The translations under genes were made by a program, and so were the position numbers. 64,000 bases of DNA from Pseudoalteromonas sp. N1230-9 (lineage in GTDB: Bacteria; Pseudomonadota; Gammaproteobacteria; Enterobacterales; Alteromonadaceae): NCBI RefSeq assembly GCF_032716425.1, contig NZ_CP090419.1:42501-106500 (forward strand), written 5' to 3'. Below are positions 53,143 through 61,717 of this stretch, piece by piece. Under the pieces are notes generated by a model that searched no databases, was not told the DNA's origin, and was given only the letters and a program-made list of their open reading frames with translations. Position 1 is the stretch's first letter. The number at the start of each line of letters is the position of its first letter.

Positions 53143-54021
53143 CTAATTGGGTAGCATTACTAGAATGGCTGCCAGCGCAATTAACACAAGCCCCGCTGTG
53201 TCTTGGCGCTTTAACGGCTGTTTTAACCAAAGAATCGATACCAAAATGGTAAAGAATACCTCTATTTGCCCCAGTGTTTTAACATAAGCAACATGCTGCA
53301 AGCTCATGGCGCTAAACCAACCTATGGAACCTAAACAGCTACAAACACTAACAGCGGTAGTGGTGCCTTTGTGATGCCACATTTTCTTAAATGTATCGCG
53401 CTCCTTGAGTGCAATATAAGCGCACAGCATCAGCGTTTGTAAGCTAATTATCAGTACCAGTACCCAAGCTGCAGAGTGTGGGAAAGTCAGTCCTGAATTT
53501 AAACTTGCCTCACGGATCCATGATGATGAAAGAGCAAATGAGGTACCACAAGCAAGCCCAAGGAGTGCAGTGCCCAAATTAAAGTGTTTTACATTCGCAA
53601 TGCCACTTAATAGCAATACCGCAATTGCACCAATAAATACCCCAACCCAACCTAGCAATGATAGTACTGAGCCAAAGAACATAACACCTAAAATAGCGGC
53701 CATCAGTGCTTCACTTTTAGCAAGCCCTGCACCGACTGCAAAGTTATTCATTTTAAACAGTTTAACCATTAAACCTGTGGCAACAATTTGGACGATACTG
53801 GCGCCAACAATGTAGCCAATAAAAGCCAGATTAAAGTCAGGAAGTGCGGCGTCTTGATACTGATAAAGTGCAAATAAATACAGGGCAGCAATTGGGCTGG
53901 CAATGATAAAGCGAGCAAGCGTTACCCCAGCAACACTCACTGTTGCACTGAGTTGACTTTGCAGAGCGTTGCGCCACGACTGCATAAATGCCGCAAAAAT
54001 AGTTAAGAAAATCCAAGTCAT
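53143..54021 (-). CDS. EamA/DMT family transporter
   Basis: This is a 292-aa inner-membrane protein with ten hydrophobic helices in two repeats (about 1-135 and 148-290), of the DMT superfamily. FAAFMQSWRNALQSQLSATV at the N terminus and KTLGQIEVFFTILVSILWLKQPL near 240-262 are typical of one EamA subgroup. The substrate is unknown. It runs against gdx and is separated from it by a terminator. Confidence 0.9.
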   Translation of the reverse strand: MTWIFLTIFAAFMQSWRNALQSQLSATVSVAGVTLARFIIASPIAALYLFALYQYQDAALPDFNLAFIGYIVGASIVQIVATGLMVKLFKMNNFAVGAGLAKSEALMAAILGVMFFGSVLSLLGWVGVFIGAIAVLLLSGIANVKHFNLGTALLGLACGTSFALSSSWIREASLNSGLTFPHSAAWVLVLIISLQTLMLCAYIALKERDTFKKMWHHKGTTTAVSVCSCLGSIGWFSAMSLQHVAYVKTLGQIEVFFTILVSILWLKQPLKRQDTAGLVLIALAAILVMLPN

Positions 54022-54123
54022 ATTGAAAATACATTAATGAGGGGCTTGGGTATAGAGTAACAAAACCAAAGTATGAGGGCATCAGCTTATCGACCAACTT
54101 GAGGAAAACTCAGCTGTGACAAT

Positions 54124-54211
54124 ATGCCGCAGGGCTTTTATGCGGTCATTAGGCTATAGTGACAATGATGCTATTGCTGGCCGCTGCTGTTATAAGTAGC
54201 GGCTTTTTTTT
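54124..54211 (+). ncRNA. Candidate small RNA or leader attenuator before the MAPEG gene
   Basis: A strong plus-strand terminator (GCCGCTGCT/AGTAGCGGC, then eight T, at 54180-54211) has no plus-strand gene upstream within 1 kb. A second hairpin (CCGCA/TGCGG near 54127-54145) precedes it, and TATAGT at 54155 could be a -10 box. Either a short RNA ends here, or this is a leader that controls the MAPEG gene starting 43 bases downstream. I recognise no known RNA family. Confidence 0.4.
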
Positions 54212-54253
54212 GTTTGCGATAGGGTAGTGTTACAAACAAAATAAGGAAATATC

Positions 54254-54637
54254 ATGACCACACTTATTATCTGCGCACTCATCGCAGTGTTCATACCTTA
54301 TTTAGCTAAAGCTCCCGTGGCTTTTGCGCAAAATAAGCTTGAAGGATATGACAATAAACACCCAAGAGATCAACAAAGTAAGTTGACAGGTTTTGGGGCG
54401 AGGGCGCTGGCTGCTCATCAAAATAGTTTTGAGTCATTAGTCGTTTTTGCTGTTGCTTTAGCGGTGGTAATTGCGACCAACAATGTTTATCAAGCTACTG
54501 AAATGTTAGCTGTTGTGCATATAATTGCTCGTGTCCTATATTGTATTTTTTACTATATAAACCAAGATATTTTGCGCTCGTTAGTTTGGCTTGTTGGCTA
54601 TGTAAGTGCTGTGGCAATGATTGCTCTTTCCCTCTAG
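54254..54637 (+). CDS. MAPEG family membrane protein
   Basis: This is a 127-aa membrane protein with four helices of the MAPEG family (membrane-associated proteins in eicosanoid and glutathione metabolism). RALAAHQNSFESLVVFAVAL near 48-67 and the final VVHIIARVLYCIFYYINQDILRSLVW are its signatures. Bacterial members are thought to have glutathione transferase or peroxidase activity, unproven here. AAGGAAAT precedes the ATG. Confidence 0.93.
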   Translation: MTTLIICALIAVFIPYLAKAPVAFAQNKLEGYDNKHPRDQQSKLTGFGARALAAHQNSFESLVVFAVALAVVIATNNVYQATEMLAVVHIIARVLYCIFYYINQDILRSLVWLVGYVSAVAMIALSL

Positions 54638-54648
54638 TCAAAAACCAC

Positions 54649-54681
54649 AAAGCAAGCGGCTTAAATAAGGCGCTTGCTTTA
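54649..54681. terminator. Hairpin between MAPEG and blaR1-type genes
   Basis: AAAGCAAGCG and CGCTTGCTTT are perfect complements with a 12-base loop; short T-runs on both sides make it a plausible bidirectional terminator. Confidence 0.7.
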
Positions 54682-54700
54682 GGGTCTTAAGTGGTTACTC

Positions 54701-55906
54701 TTACTTAGAGCTAACTTTAATTTTCTCTATTAAATCCTTTGCTTGATAGTTTTCGTCTAAGGCAAAATCGAGTTGTACCAAGGCGTTTTTATAGCCAGAT
54801 TCAGATGGCGCATATTGCCATTTTTTTAAGGCTCTTTTCGCTTCTCGATTGAAAACAGCTTCAGGCTCTGCGCTTACCACACTGACATTGCTGGTGGCGC
54901 CACTTGGTAAAATATCGTATTTCAAAACGACTGAACCGCTAATGCCTTGCTCCGCAGCTTGAATGGGGTATATCGGCTCTACGCGCATAACCGCTTGATA
55001 GTCTTTTGTCTTTTCAACTGACATCGGCTGTTTTGCAATGGCAAAGCTGCTAAGCATGCCTGTTGTAAAAATAACTAACGCTGTTTTTGCGATAAATGAG
55101 CTGTTGTCGATCTGCTTTATTTGATTTAGACGTTGTAACATGGTGTTTTTATCTCCGTATTGTGAATAAGCCATTAAGCCTGCTCTGCTAAAGCTTGCAC
55201 AGTGCACTAATGCCTTACTGTATAAAATTCGTTGTTCAGTTGATTTATTTTTGAGTACTTGCTCATCACATGAAAGCTCTTGAATACGGCGAAGACTTGC
55301 ATAGCCAAGCCAAGCGACAGGGTTAAACCACAGCAAAATAGTGGCACTTAAAGCGATGGCATTAATTAGGTTATCTTTGCGTTTAATGTGCACTGATTCA
55401 TGCTCTAAAATTAGTGCTAAAGCATGGCTATCGTAGTGGCTTTGGTAGTTTGTTGGCAGCACTAGCTTAGTGTTTATAACTCCTACAACCATCGGTGAGC
55501 TCACTTGTTTACTTTGGTATAAGCGCATGTTTTGGTTGCTGTGATGATCAATCGTAATTGGTGCTAATTGCAGTTTTGCTAAAAAACGGTAATGAAAATA
55601 CACGGCAGTGATCAGCAGTGCGGCACTAATAAAACCATAAATAGCAAACCAAGTTAGCGTAAATTGCGGCATTACTTCTGTGTTTGGCGTGATAGTCAGC
55701 TTACTGATAAAGTCGTTTTGAATTGGCTTTAAGTGATCAGGTAAGTTCGCTAACAATAAACTAATCGGTAATAGCGCCCACAGTGTATAAACTAAGCGTG
55801 CCGACAGTTGGCTTAGTAGCTTTCGCTCTAGCAGCAACAAAAACAAAATTGCAGATGAGATCAAAAGCTGTTGATCTAACAGCCAATTAAAAAATGCATC
55901 TAACAT
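54701..55906 (-). CDS. BlaR1-type M56 metallopeptidase with TonB C-terminal domain
   Basis: This is a 401-aa membrane protein. Four TM helices (about 12-26, 38-55, 86-103, 186-205) surround a zinc peptidase domain with HESVH at 169-173 (HExxH). A further helix near 275 is followed by a periplasmic TonB C-terminal-like domain (EPIYPIQAAEQGISGSVVLKY to ALVQLDFAL, about 310-390) instead of the penicillin-binding domain of BlaR1. It likely senses an envelope signal and inactivates the BlaI-type repressor encoded just upstream (9-base gap). Confidence 0.92.
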   Translation of the reverse strand: MLDAFFNWLLDQQLLISSAILFLLLLERKLLSQLSARLVYTLWALLPISLLLANLPDHLKPIQNDFISKLTITPNTEVMPQFTLTWFAIYGFISAALLITAVYFHYRFLAKLQLAPITIDHHSNQNMRLYQSKQVSSPMVVGVINTKLVLPTNYQSHYDSHALALILEHESVHIKRKDNLINAIALSATILLWFNPVAWLGYASLRRIQELSCDEQVLKNKSTEQRILYSKALVHCASFSRAGLMAYSQYGDKNTMLQRLNQIKQIDNSSFIAKTALVIFTTGMLSSFAIAKQPMSVEKTKDYQAVMRVEPIYPIQAAEQGISGSVVLKYDILPSGATSNVSVVSAEPEAVFNREAKRALKKWQYAPSESGYKNALVQLDFALDENYQAKDLIEKIKVSSK

Positions 55907-55915
55907 AACAACGCC

Positions 55916-56290
55916 TTACTTTTGCTGTTTTTCCCAATCATCAATGACCTTTTTAAGCTCATCAATATCATGTTGCGAGAGTTGCTCTGACTTAGCAAAA
56001 CCACTTACTAATGGTGCAATACGGCCGTTAAAAAAGCGTTCAATAAAGCTTTGGCTTTCTTTTAATGTGTATTCTTCACGGGCAATGCAGGGAGTGTAGT
56101 TATATTGGCGACCTTGTTTTTCGAAGCTTAGCGCGCCTTTTTTAACTAAACGACTTAGTAGCGTTTTGATGGTTTTTTCGTGCCATTCTTTATCGTCACT
56201 TAAACGCGCAATTACTTCACTTGCCGTGGCAGGGTAGTTAATCCACACAGCATCTAATACTTCGAATTCAGCCTTAGAAAGTTCAATCAT
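55916..56290 (-). CDS. BlaI/MecI/CopY family repressor
   Basis: This is a 124-aa winged-helix repressor of the BlaI family: SKAEFEVLDAVWINYPATASEVIARL, then KTIKTLLSRLVKKGALSF as recognition region, and a C-terminal dimer helix. It is the first gene of a two-gene operon with the M56 peptidase, and BlaI-type dyads lie just upstream, so autoregulation relieved by proteolysis is expected. The target beyond this operon is not visible; no beta-lactamase gene is adjacent. Confidence 0.94.
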   Translation of the reverse strand: MIELSKAEFEVLDAVWINYPATASEVIARLSDDKEWHEKTIKTLLSRLVKKGALSFEKQGRQYNYTPCIAREEYTLKESQSFIERFFNGRIAPLVSGFAKSEQLSQHDIDELKKVIDDWEKQQK

Positions 56291-56299
56291 TTTTATGCC

Positions 56300-56338
56300 T
56301 ACAGATGTAATCTTTAATTTAAGATTACACGCGTAATC
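56300..56338. promoter_or_regulatory. BlaI-type operator cluster
   Basis: TACAGATGTA (56300-56309) fits the TACAnnTGTA core of BlaI/MecI operators. TGTAATCTT/AAGATTACA (56306-56329) and GATTAC/GTAATC (56323-56338, core TACACGCGTA) form two more overlapping dyads. All lie within 50 bases of the repressor start codon. Confidence 0.75.
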
Positions 56339-56358
56339 AATTAATGCAAACTTTTTTG

Positions 56359-57045
56359 TTAGATAATGTCACTTTTTTTGATACTGACTATCTGTCCTTC
56401 GGGCAAATCCAGCGTGGTGAGTGAAAGCTTTGCGATATCTGTGCGGTAAAGATCGATGACTTTGTAGCCACAAAAACGTGCCATTTTACGTATTTGCCGA
56501 TTTAAACCTTGTTTTAAGACGATGCAAAACTGCGTTTCGCCGACTTGAGTCACCTCGCAAGGGAGGGTTATTTGTTTATCGACAGGCACACCGCCCGCCA
56601 TTTTTTTACAGAAGTCGCTATCAAGTGGTTTATCAACGGTGACTAAATAGCGTTTAGGTTGGTGGTAATCAGGGTGGATCAGTTGATTACAAAACTCACC
56701 GTCATTGGTCAAAATCAACAAACCTCGGGAGTCTTTGTCGAGCCGGCCAATTGGGTAAACGCGAGTGGTTTTAGGCAGGCTATGAATAAGGCTTGTTGGG
56801 TCGTCAGCATTTAATTTGCAATCTATACCAACAGGCTTGTGATACGCAAAGTAGGTAAGTGGTGCTTTTGCTGAAATTTTCTCGTCAAGTACCATCACAT
56901 CATCGTGCTCATCAACATGATCTATATGATTTGCAGCACGGCCATTTACTGTTACCTTACCTTGATCTATCAAGCGCGATGCTTGCTTTCGAGAACAAAC
57001 ACCTGCATGGGCAATAAATTTAGCAAGTCGTACTTTTTCTGACAT
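56359..57045 (-). CDS. rluF: RluF-type 23S rRNA pseudouridine synthase
   Basis: This is a 228-aa RsuA/RluF-family enzyme: an S4 RNA-binding domain (VRLAKFIAHAGVCSRKQASRLI) followed by the catalytic domain with VYPIGRLDKDSRGLLILTNDG holding the catalytic Asp. YLVTVDKPLDSDFCKKMAGGVPV resembles RluF most among E. coli paralogues; RluF modifies U2604. It lacks RluF's long basic C-terminal tail. The start at MSEKVRLAKF is chosen by homology; an ATG ten codons earlier is possible. Confidence 0.86.
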   Translation of the reverse strand: MSEKVRLAKFIAHAGVCSRKQASRLIDQGKVTVNGRAANHIDHVDEHDDVMVLDEKISAKAPLTYFAYHKPVGIDCKLNADDPTSLIHSLPKTTRVYPIGRLDKDSRGLLILTNDGEFCNQLIHPDYHQPKRYLVTVDKPLDSDFCKKMAGGVPVDKQITLPCEVTQVGETQFCIVLKQGLNRQIRKMARFCGYKVIDLYRTDIAKLSLTTLDLPEGQIVSIKKSDII

Positions 57046-57118
57046 GGGTGATTTTTGTACAGTTAATTTGATCACAGTATATCAAACCCGCGTATAAGAA
57101 GAAAAAAGGGGGTTCGAC

Positions 57119-57424
57119 ATGGCAATTAAGTTATCTGAACTTGCAGCGCACCAACCACTGCAAAAGGTTATCCTTCATTCGTTGGAAATGGCACTGTATC
57201 AGGTGTCTGTGGTGATCAATAACGTTGAATATTATGTCACTGATGAGCAAGGTGAGTTTATTCGCGATATTAGCCCGTTGCACATTCAAAAGCGCCTCGA
57301 TCACTTAAGTTATGGTGATATGGTTTTACGCCACACCAGTGCTTATGATGAAATGTGTGGGCAGCCAGAGAAGCTCGCCAGCAATATGCTTGAGGTTCCT
57401 TATGGCAAGAATCATCTATACTGA
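57119..57424 (+). CDS. DUF6482 family protein
   Basis: This is a 101-aa soluble protein that I assign to the DUF6482 group, small proteins common in Alteromonadales and Pseudomonas. VILHSLEMALYQVSVVINNVEYYVTDEQG near 17-45 and the C-terminal YDEMCGQPEKLASNMLEVPY are its marks. The function is unknown. The ATG follows GGGGGTTCGAC and is divergent from the rluF-type gene. Confidence 0.8.
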   Translation: MAIKLSELAAHQPLQKVILHSLEMALYQVSVVINNVEYYVTDEQGEFIRDISPLHIQKRLDHLSYGDMVLRHTSAYDEMCGQPEKLASNMLEVPYGKNHLY

Positions 57425-57470
57425 TTGATTTTAAAGCGTATACTGAGTCATAACATTTTATAGGTATGCT

Positions 57471-57878
57471 ATGTATCAATTAAAAAGTGATGATTCAGTA
57501 GAGTTAAGTGATGAGCTAAGAGCGCATATTGTTACTTATAACAAGCAGCATTTTAACGCAGAACGTATTCCATTAGGCTTTAAGTTTGTTGATAAAAAGC
57601 GAGTAATGGTTGCAGGTATTAGCGGCCAAGTATTTGGCAATTGGTTATTAATAAATTGGCTATGGTGTGACGACTCTGTTAGAGGTAGGGGCCTTGCCTC
57701 GCGACTGTTGAATGAGCTTGAAAGTAAAGCTACTGCGCTTGGCGCAAATATAGCTCAACTTGATACACTCGACTTCCAAGCAAAGCCTTTTTATGAGAAA
57801 AACGGTTACCAAGTGAAATACCAAATGGCCAATTACCCACTTGATGGTTGCCGTTACTTTATGGAAAAAAGCCTATAG
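57471..57878 (+). CDS. GNAT family N-acetyltransferase
   Basis: This is a 135-aa GNAT protein. The acetyl-CoA loop is VRGRGLASRLLNELESKA near 70-87, preceded by WLLINWLWCDDS and followed by LDTLDFQAKPFYEKNGYQV, the usual beta5-alpha4 region. The acceptor is unknown. Its stop overlaps that of the convergent HopJ-like gene by six bases. Confidence 0.93.
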   Translation: MYQLKSDDSVELSDELRAHIVTYNKQHFNAERIPLGFKFVDKKRVMVAGISGQVFGNWLLINWLWCDDSVRGRGLASRLLNELESKATALGANIAQLDTLDFQAKPFYEKNGYQVKYQMANYPLDGCRYFMEKSL

Positions 57879-58241
57879 CTCAAATTTGGCCGTTAGGACA
57901 TTTTCTTCCGTGAATGTTACTCCCAAAAAGGGCGTGGCTTCTGGTGCGAGCATAAATGTACGAATATTCATGTGATCATGTGCATCAGGATGCTTAAGCA
58001 CATCGTCACGGTAAAAAGCACCGAAACAATCTAATGTGTTTTGTTTACTCAATTGGTTTAGTTTGGCAAAGGCAAAGATCTTACATGAGCCATTATTTTC
58101 ATTTGCTGAGCTAATAAGCCCATGGTTATTAAACCCACTGGGAGTGAAATGGTAGTTTTGCTCGATAACGGCCATGGTATCAGTGAATTCAATCAATGTG
58201 GGTGTATCTGCTAGTTTTGCTAAAAATTCATTGAGTGTCAT
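57873..58241 (-). CDS. HopJ-like protein (PF08888 family)
   Basis: This is a 122-aa protein of the HopJ type III effector family. The name comes from Pseudomonas syringae, but the family is widespread in marine bacteria without type III secretion and is likely a housekeeping protein. FTDTMAVIEQNYHFTPSGFNNHG, SCKIFAFAKLNQLSK, CFGAFYRDDVLKHPDAHDHMNIRTFM are the signatures. No signal peptide. Confidence 0.92.
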   Translation of the reverse strand: MTLNEFLAKLADTPTLIEFTDTMAVIEQNYHFTPSGFNNHGLISSANENNGSCKIFAFAKLNQLSKQNTLDCFGAFYRDDVLKHPDAHDHMNIRTFMLAPEATPFLGVTFTEENVLTAKFEL

Positions 58242-58250
58242 GCTTCATCC

Positions 58251-59363
58251 TTAATTGTTACTTTTTATTAACTCTAACTCATCCTGTTGTTGATTGATAT
58301 TAAACTTATAATTTCCGAGAAAGTTCATACCTAGTAATCCAACGCCAGAGTGATTATCTATCACTAATACATCAAAATTATCTATATATTGTTGACCAAT
58401 TTGAAAAGAGCGTAGTCTATAACGCTTAGCTGCAACGATGCCATTTGCAGTATTGACTTGTAGCGTACCTATAAAAATGGCTGGCTCTGTGAGGTTATCC
58501 AGCTGCGCTTGGTTTATCACGGTGAAGCTAGCCCCCGTATCTATCATTAATTTAATGTGCAGAGTGTCATTAATAACACTGTTAACCAAATAGTGCGCGC
58601 CACGAGGGGTGAGTTCAATGATATCCACGCCAGTTAATGCTTGCTGTAATTTATGACGTAACTCATTGGCTTGGTTTATAAATGCATGATTTTCAGGTAG
58701 TTGCTCAAGGGCTACTTGACTGGCAACATAGTCTCCTAGCTGATAATAAGCCATCGCATAAGTATATAAGTAGTGTGGGTTATGTGGCGCATAGTCTAGC
58801 CACTGTAAGCTGTGCTCTAGTAGTTGTTGCCATTGTTGTGCCTGAGTGAGGGCATTGATCTGTAAAGTGACTAATTCCTCAATCTGTTTAGCTAAAGAGC
58901 CTTGTTGATTGCTATCCAATCTATTTGCTAATGCCATTAAGCTCACGATCCCTTGCTGAAGATGGCCTTGATTGATAAGTCGTTTAGCATCAAGTTTTAG
59001 CATTGTAATGTCATAAGGATGACGTTTTAAAAATGTGCTTAGAAACAGCTCGCTTAAATCTTCATCGTGACCTGAGAGCCAAGCTTCAACCTCTTGTTGC
59101 CAAGCTTGTTTTAATTGTTTGGCTTGGTGAGGGTCGTTTGCAAGAAGTTGTGTATAAAACTCAATTGCTTTATCAAATTGTTGGTTATTAAAAAATACAA
59201 TAGCTTGTTCAAACTCACTGGGCAAAACAGTGGTTTTTTCTAGCGTCTTAGTAGTGGCTTGCTCTGGCGTTACTTCAGGGGCGTATTGAGAGTTTATTTG
59301 CCATATAAAATAAGTATTTAAACAAAGAGAACACACCAATATTAATTTGAGTAGAGTATTCAT
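58251..59363 (-). CDS. TPR protein with retropepsin-like aspartic protease domain
   Basis: This is a 370-aa protein. Signal anchor (about 5-23), TPR-like helices (about 48-245, with FNNQQFDKAIEFYTQLLANDP as first repeat), and a C-terminal retropepsin-like domain (about 250-365) with the active-site motif LMIDTGASFTVI and the flap/second motif region IDNHSGVGLLGMNFLG. One domain has one Asp, so it would work as a dimer. It probably acts in the periplasm on an unknown protein. Confidence 0.9.
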   Translation of the reverse strand: MNTLLKLILVCSLCLNTYFIWQINSQYAPEVTPEQATTKTLEKTTVLPSEFEQAIVFFNNQQFDKAIEFYTQLLANDPHQAKQLKQAWQQEVEAWLSGHDEDLSELFLSTFLKRHPYDITMLKLDAKRLINQGHLQQGIVSLMALANRLDSNQQGSLAKQIEELVTLQINALTQAQQWQQLLEHSLQWLDYAPHNPHYLYTYAMAYYQLGDYVASQVALEQLPENHAFINQANELRHKLQQALTGVDIIELTPRGAHYLVNSVINDTLHIKLMIDTGASFTVINQAQLDNLTEPAIFIGTLQVNTANGIVAAKRYRLRSFQIGQQYIDNFDVLVIDNHSGVGLLGMNFLGNYKFNINQQQDELELIKSNN

Positions 59364-59432
59364 CTATCTTGCCTGTAAAAAGCCTTCTCTTAACTTGGTT
59401 ACTTTATCAGCATAAAACAAATTAAAAAATAG

Positions 59433-60143
59433 TTAGCTTTTAACTAAGTAACGAAGGGCTAGAATGTTACTGATTTCGATATCTGCTAGGCCTTTATATT
59501 GGTATTGAGCTTCTTGGTTATTCAGCCAAACGCTTTGGCAGCCTGCGTTATTAGCCCCTTGTACATCCGTGTCTAGGCTATCACCAATATGCAAAATCTC
59601 ATTATGAGGGACGTTTAGCTTGGCAGCTGCACTATCAAATAAGGCGCTGTGTGGTTTTGCTTTACCGTGCGGGCCTGCTTGTAAAACAAGCTCAAAAACA
59701 CCGTTGAGATTAAATTTTTCTACCTCAACATTCCCATTGGTGATGGCAATTAAACGGTACTGTTTATTAAGGTTAGCAAGTAAATTAAGTACATCATTAG
59801 CAACGGTTACTTGGCTGCGGGCATTGGCAAAAGCTTGATAGGCTTGATGTGCATGCTGCTGAGCAGCTTCTTTATCAAACCCCAAGTCTGTCATGGCATA
59901 CAACAAGGCGGCTTGTCGCCAACGAGTTACATCATCGATTAATGTTGTATCTTGTTTTAAGGCATTATCGCGACACTTTAGCCAATAAGTCGTGCTATCG
60001 GTTGGCCATTGCTCTATTTTAGCGAGGTAATTGGCTTGCGCTTGCAAAGCTGATTTTATGATTGGATGGTTATTGTATAGCGTGTCATCTAAATCAAAAC
60101 TTAACACAGATACTGGCGATAAGGCACGATTAAATCGGATCAT
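59433..60143 (-). CDS. yigB: HAD-superfamily phosphatase, YigB type
   Basis: This is a 236-aa HAD hydrolase. SFDLDDTLYNN carries the nucleophile Asp near 17-19, AITNGNVE the second motif, and HIGDSLDTDVQGANNAG the metal-binding acidic motif. YigB acts on a riboflavin-pathway phosphate (5-amino-6-ribitylamino-uracil phosphate) in E. coli. Its position 12 bases after xerC matches the gammaproteobacterial dapF-DUF484-xerC-yigB order. Confidence 0.92.
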   Translation of the reverse strand: MIRFNRALSPVSVLSFDLDDTLYNNHPIIKSALQAQANYLAKIEQWPTDSTTYWLKCRDNALKQDTTLIDDVTRWRQAALLYAMTDLGFDKEAAQQHAHQAYQAFANARSQVTVANDVLNLLANLNKQYRLIAITNGNVEVEKFNLNGVFELVLQAGPHGKAKPHSALFDSAAAKLNVPHNEILHIGDSLDTDVQGANNAGCQSVWLNNQEAQYQYKGLADIEISNILALRYLVKS

Positions 60144-60155
60144 AATTACAACGGG

Positions 60156-61109
60156 TTACTCTTGTGTTGAGCGCTTTTTAGCGCGTGGATGGGTGTTGTC
60201 ATAGACTTTGGCTAAATGCTGAAAATCAAGGTGTGTATAAACTTGTGTTGCCGATAAACTGCTGTGCCCTAATAACTCTTGCACAGCACGTAAATCACCG
60301 GATGATTCTAGAATATGTGAGGCAAATGAGTGGCGTAACTTATGCGGATGTACTTGCGAGCTTATGCCTTGTTTAATGCCCCATTCTTGCATGCGCAGGC
60401 GCACTTGGCGTACTGAAATACGCTTTTTTTGGCTACTAACAAAGACTGCGCTTTCATCTGGGTATGCAAATTGTGGGCGAATTTTTAGCCATGCCTTTAA
60501 AGCATTGAGGGCTTTATTTCCAACAGGGAGTAAGCGCTCTTTATTACCCTTGCCGCGTACTAACATTTCCCCTTCTGTGGGGTTAATATCTTGTATGTTA
60601 GCGCCAACTAACTCGCTAATGCGCAGGCCAGATGAGTACATTAACTCCATCATTGCTTTGTCGCGAATAGCCAATGGTTCATCATCAGGGAGTTCTAAGA
60701 GCTTTGCCATTTGATCAACGTCTAAATTTTTGGGCAATGGCTTAGAAAATTTAGGTCCTTTAATGGCTTCGGCAGGGTTGTGGTAATGTGTTTGGTTTGC
60801 AATGTTTTTGGCTTTTAAAAATTTATACAAGCTACGAATACAGCTCAGTTTTAAACTAATCGTGCGGCCACTTAATTGTTTACTTCGCAATTGCATACTG
60901 TAACGACGAATATGCTCACCTTGTACATCAAACCAGCTTTCACAAAGCTTATTAAAGTACAAAGCAGCAAAGCCTAGTTGGCTGGTGTATTGGCTTATGG
61001 TGTGCGCTGAATATTGTTTTTCATAGCGCAAGTAGTCTGCAAAAAGTTGGATAGGCGTGCGCCAAGCATCGCTTAACTCGTCTGTATTTGGCGCAATTTC
61101 CTCACTCAT
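60156..61109 (-). CDS. xerC: Tyrosine recombinase XerC
   Basis: This is a 317-aa tyrosine recombinase. The N-terminal core-binding domain starts FADYLRYEKQYSAHTISQYTSQL; the catalytic residues are visible as Arg in YSSGLRISELVG, Lys in GKGNKERLLP, HKLRHS, GHSSLSATQVYTHL (Tyr nucleophile). XerC and XerD resolve chromosome dimers at dif. The position in the dapF-DUF484-xerC-yigB block identifies it as XerC rather than a phage integrase. Confidence 0.97.
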   Translation of the reverse strand: MSEEIAPNTDELSDAWRTPIQLFADYLRYEKQYSAHTISQYTSQLGFAALYFNKLCESWFDVQGEHIRRYSMQLRSKQLSGRTISLKLSCIRSLYKFLKAKNIANQTHYHNPAEAIKGPKFSKPLPKNLDVDQMAKLLELPDDEPLAIRDKAMMELMYSSGLRISELVGANIQDINPTEGEMLVRGKGNKERLLPVGNKALNALKAWLKIRPQFAYPDESAVFVSSQKKRISVRQVRLRMQEWGIKQGISSQVHPHKLRHSFASHILESSGDLRAVQELLGHSSLSATQVYTHLDFQHLAKVYDNTHPRAKKRSTQE

Positions 61110-61717
61110 GCAAGTTCCAGTAAGCGTAGCTGTAATGAGCGCACAAAATCGAGTACGAAGAAACTATCTTTAGCAGGTTCAAAATGATTCACATCATCGC
61201 TGCCAAACGCCAAAATGGCCACTGGATGTTTAGTGTTACCAATTAAATATAATGCGGTAGATTGCGTTGAATCAGAAAACAGTAAGTCGCGCTCTTGTTG
61301 ATTTACACGACCTAAATAAGTGCCTGTATCTTGTAAGCGATGCGCGATTAAATCATCAAACTTTTTATCATACTTAACAAGGTGGCACTCATTTATTGAG
61401 GGGTTGGTACAAATTATATTGCGCAGGTTACTTGCCAGTGTTGTAAAGTCGTAATTGGTCCAAAGCTGACGATGGCATTCACTAAATAAGCGATAAATGA
61501 GCTCATTTTCTTTTGCTTGCTCAATTAACGTCGTAATTTTGTTTTTCAGCAAGGTGTTGTGCTCTCGCAGTTGGCGTTGCTGGATATGTACTAACGACGT
61601 TGCCGCCTCTGTTTGTTGATGCAGTTCAAGCCCTGCAAGCACATCAGGGTTATTAACTAGAAAATCAGGGTGTGCCTTTAAGTATTCTGCAATTTGTTGT
61701 TCTGTTTGTTTGCTCAT
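61106..61717 (-). CDS. DUF484 (GAF-like) protein
   Basis: This is a 203-aa protein of the DUF484 family, a GAF-like fold conserved between dapF and xerC in gammaproteobacteria (YigA in E. coli). [25 protein letters not shown] opens it, and LALRD is replaced by [18 protein letters not shown] near 152. It overlaps xerC and dapF by four bases on each side, showing coupled translation. The function is unknown. Confidence 0.94.
   Translation of the reverse strand: MSKQTEQQIAEYLKAHPDFLVNNPDVLAGLELHQQTEAATSLVHIQQRQLREHNTLLKNKITTLIEQAKENELIYRLFSECHRQLWTNYDFTTLASNLRNIICTNPSINECHLVKYDKKFDDLIAHRLQDTGTYLGRVNQQERDLLFSDSTQSTALYLIGNTKHPVAILAFGSDDVNHFEPAKDSFFVLDFVRSLQLRLLELA

Noticed and set aside
57873..58241. 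HopJ-like protein as a type III effector
   Set aside because: No secretion genes are near, and the family is common in free-living marine bacteria.
60156..61109. Tyrosine recombinase as a phage integrase
   Set aside because: Its place between DUF484 and yigB and its sequence identify it as chromosomal XerC.
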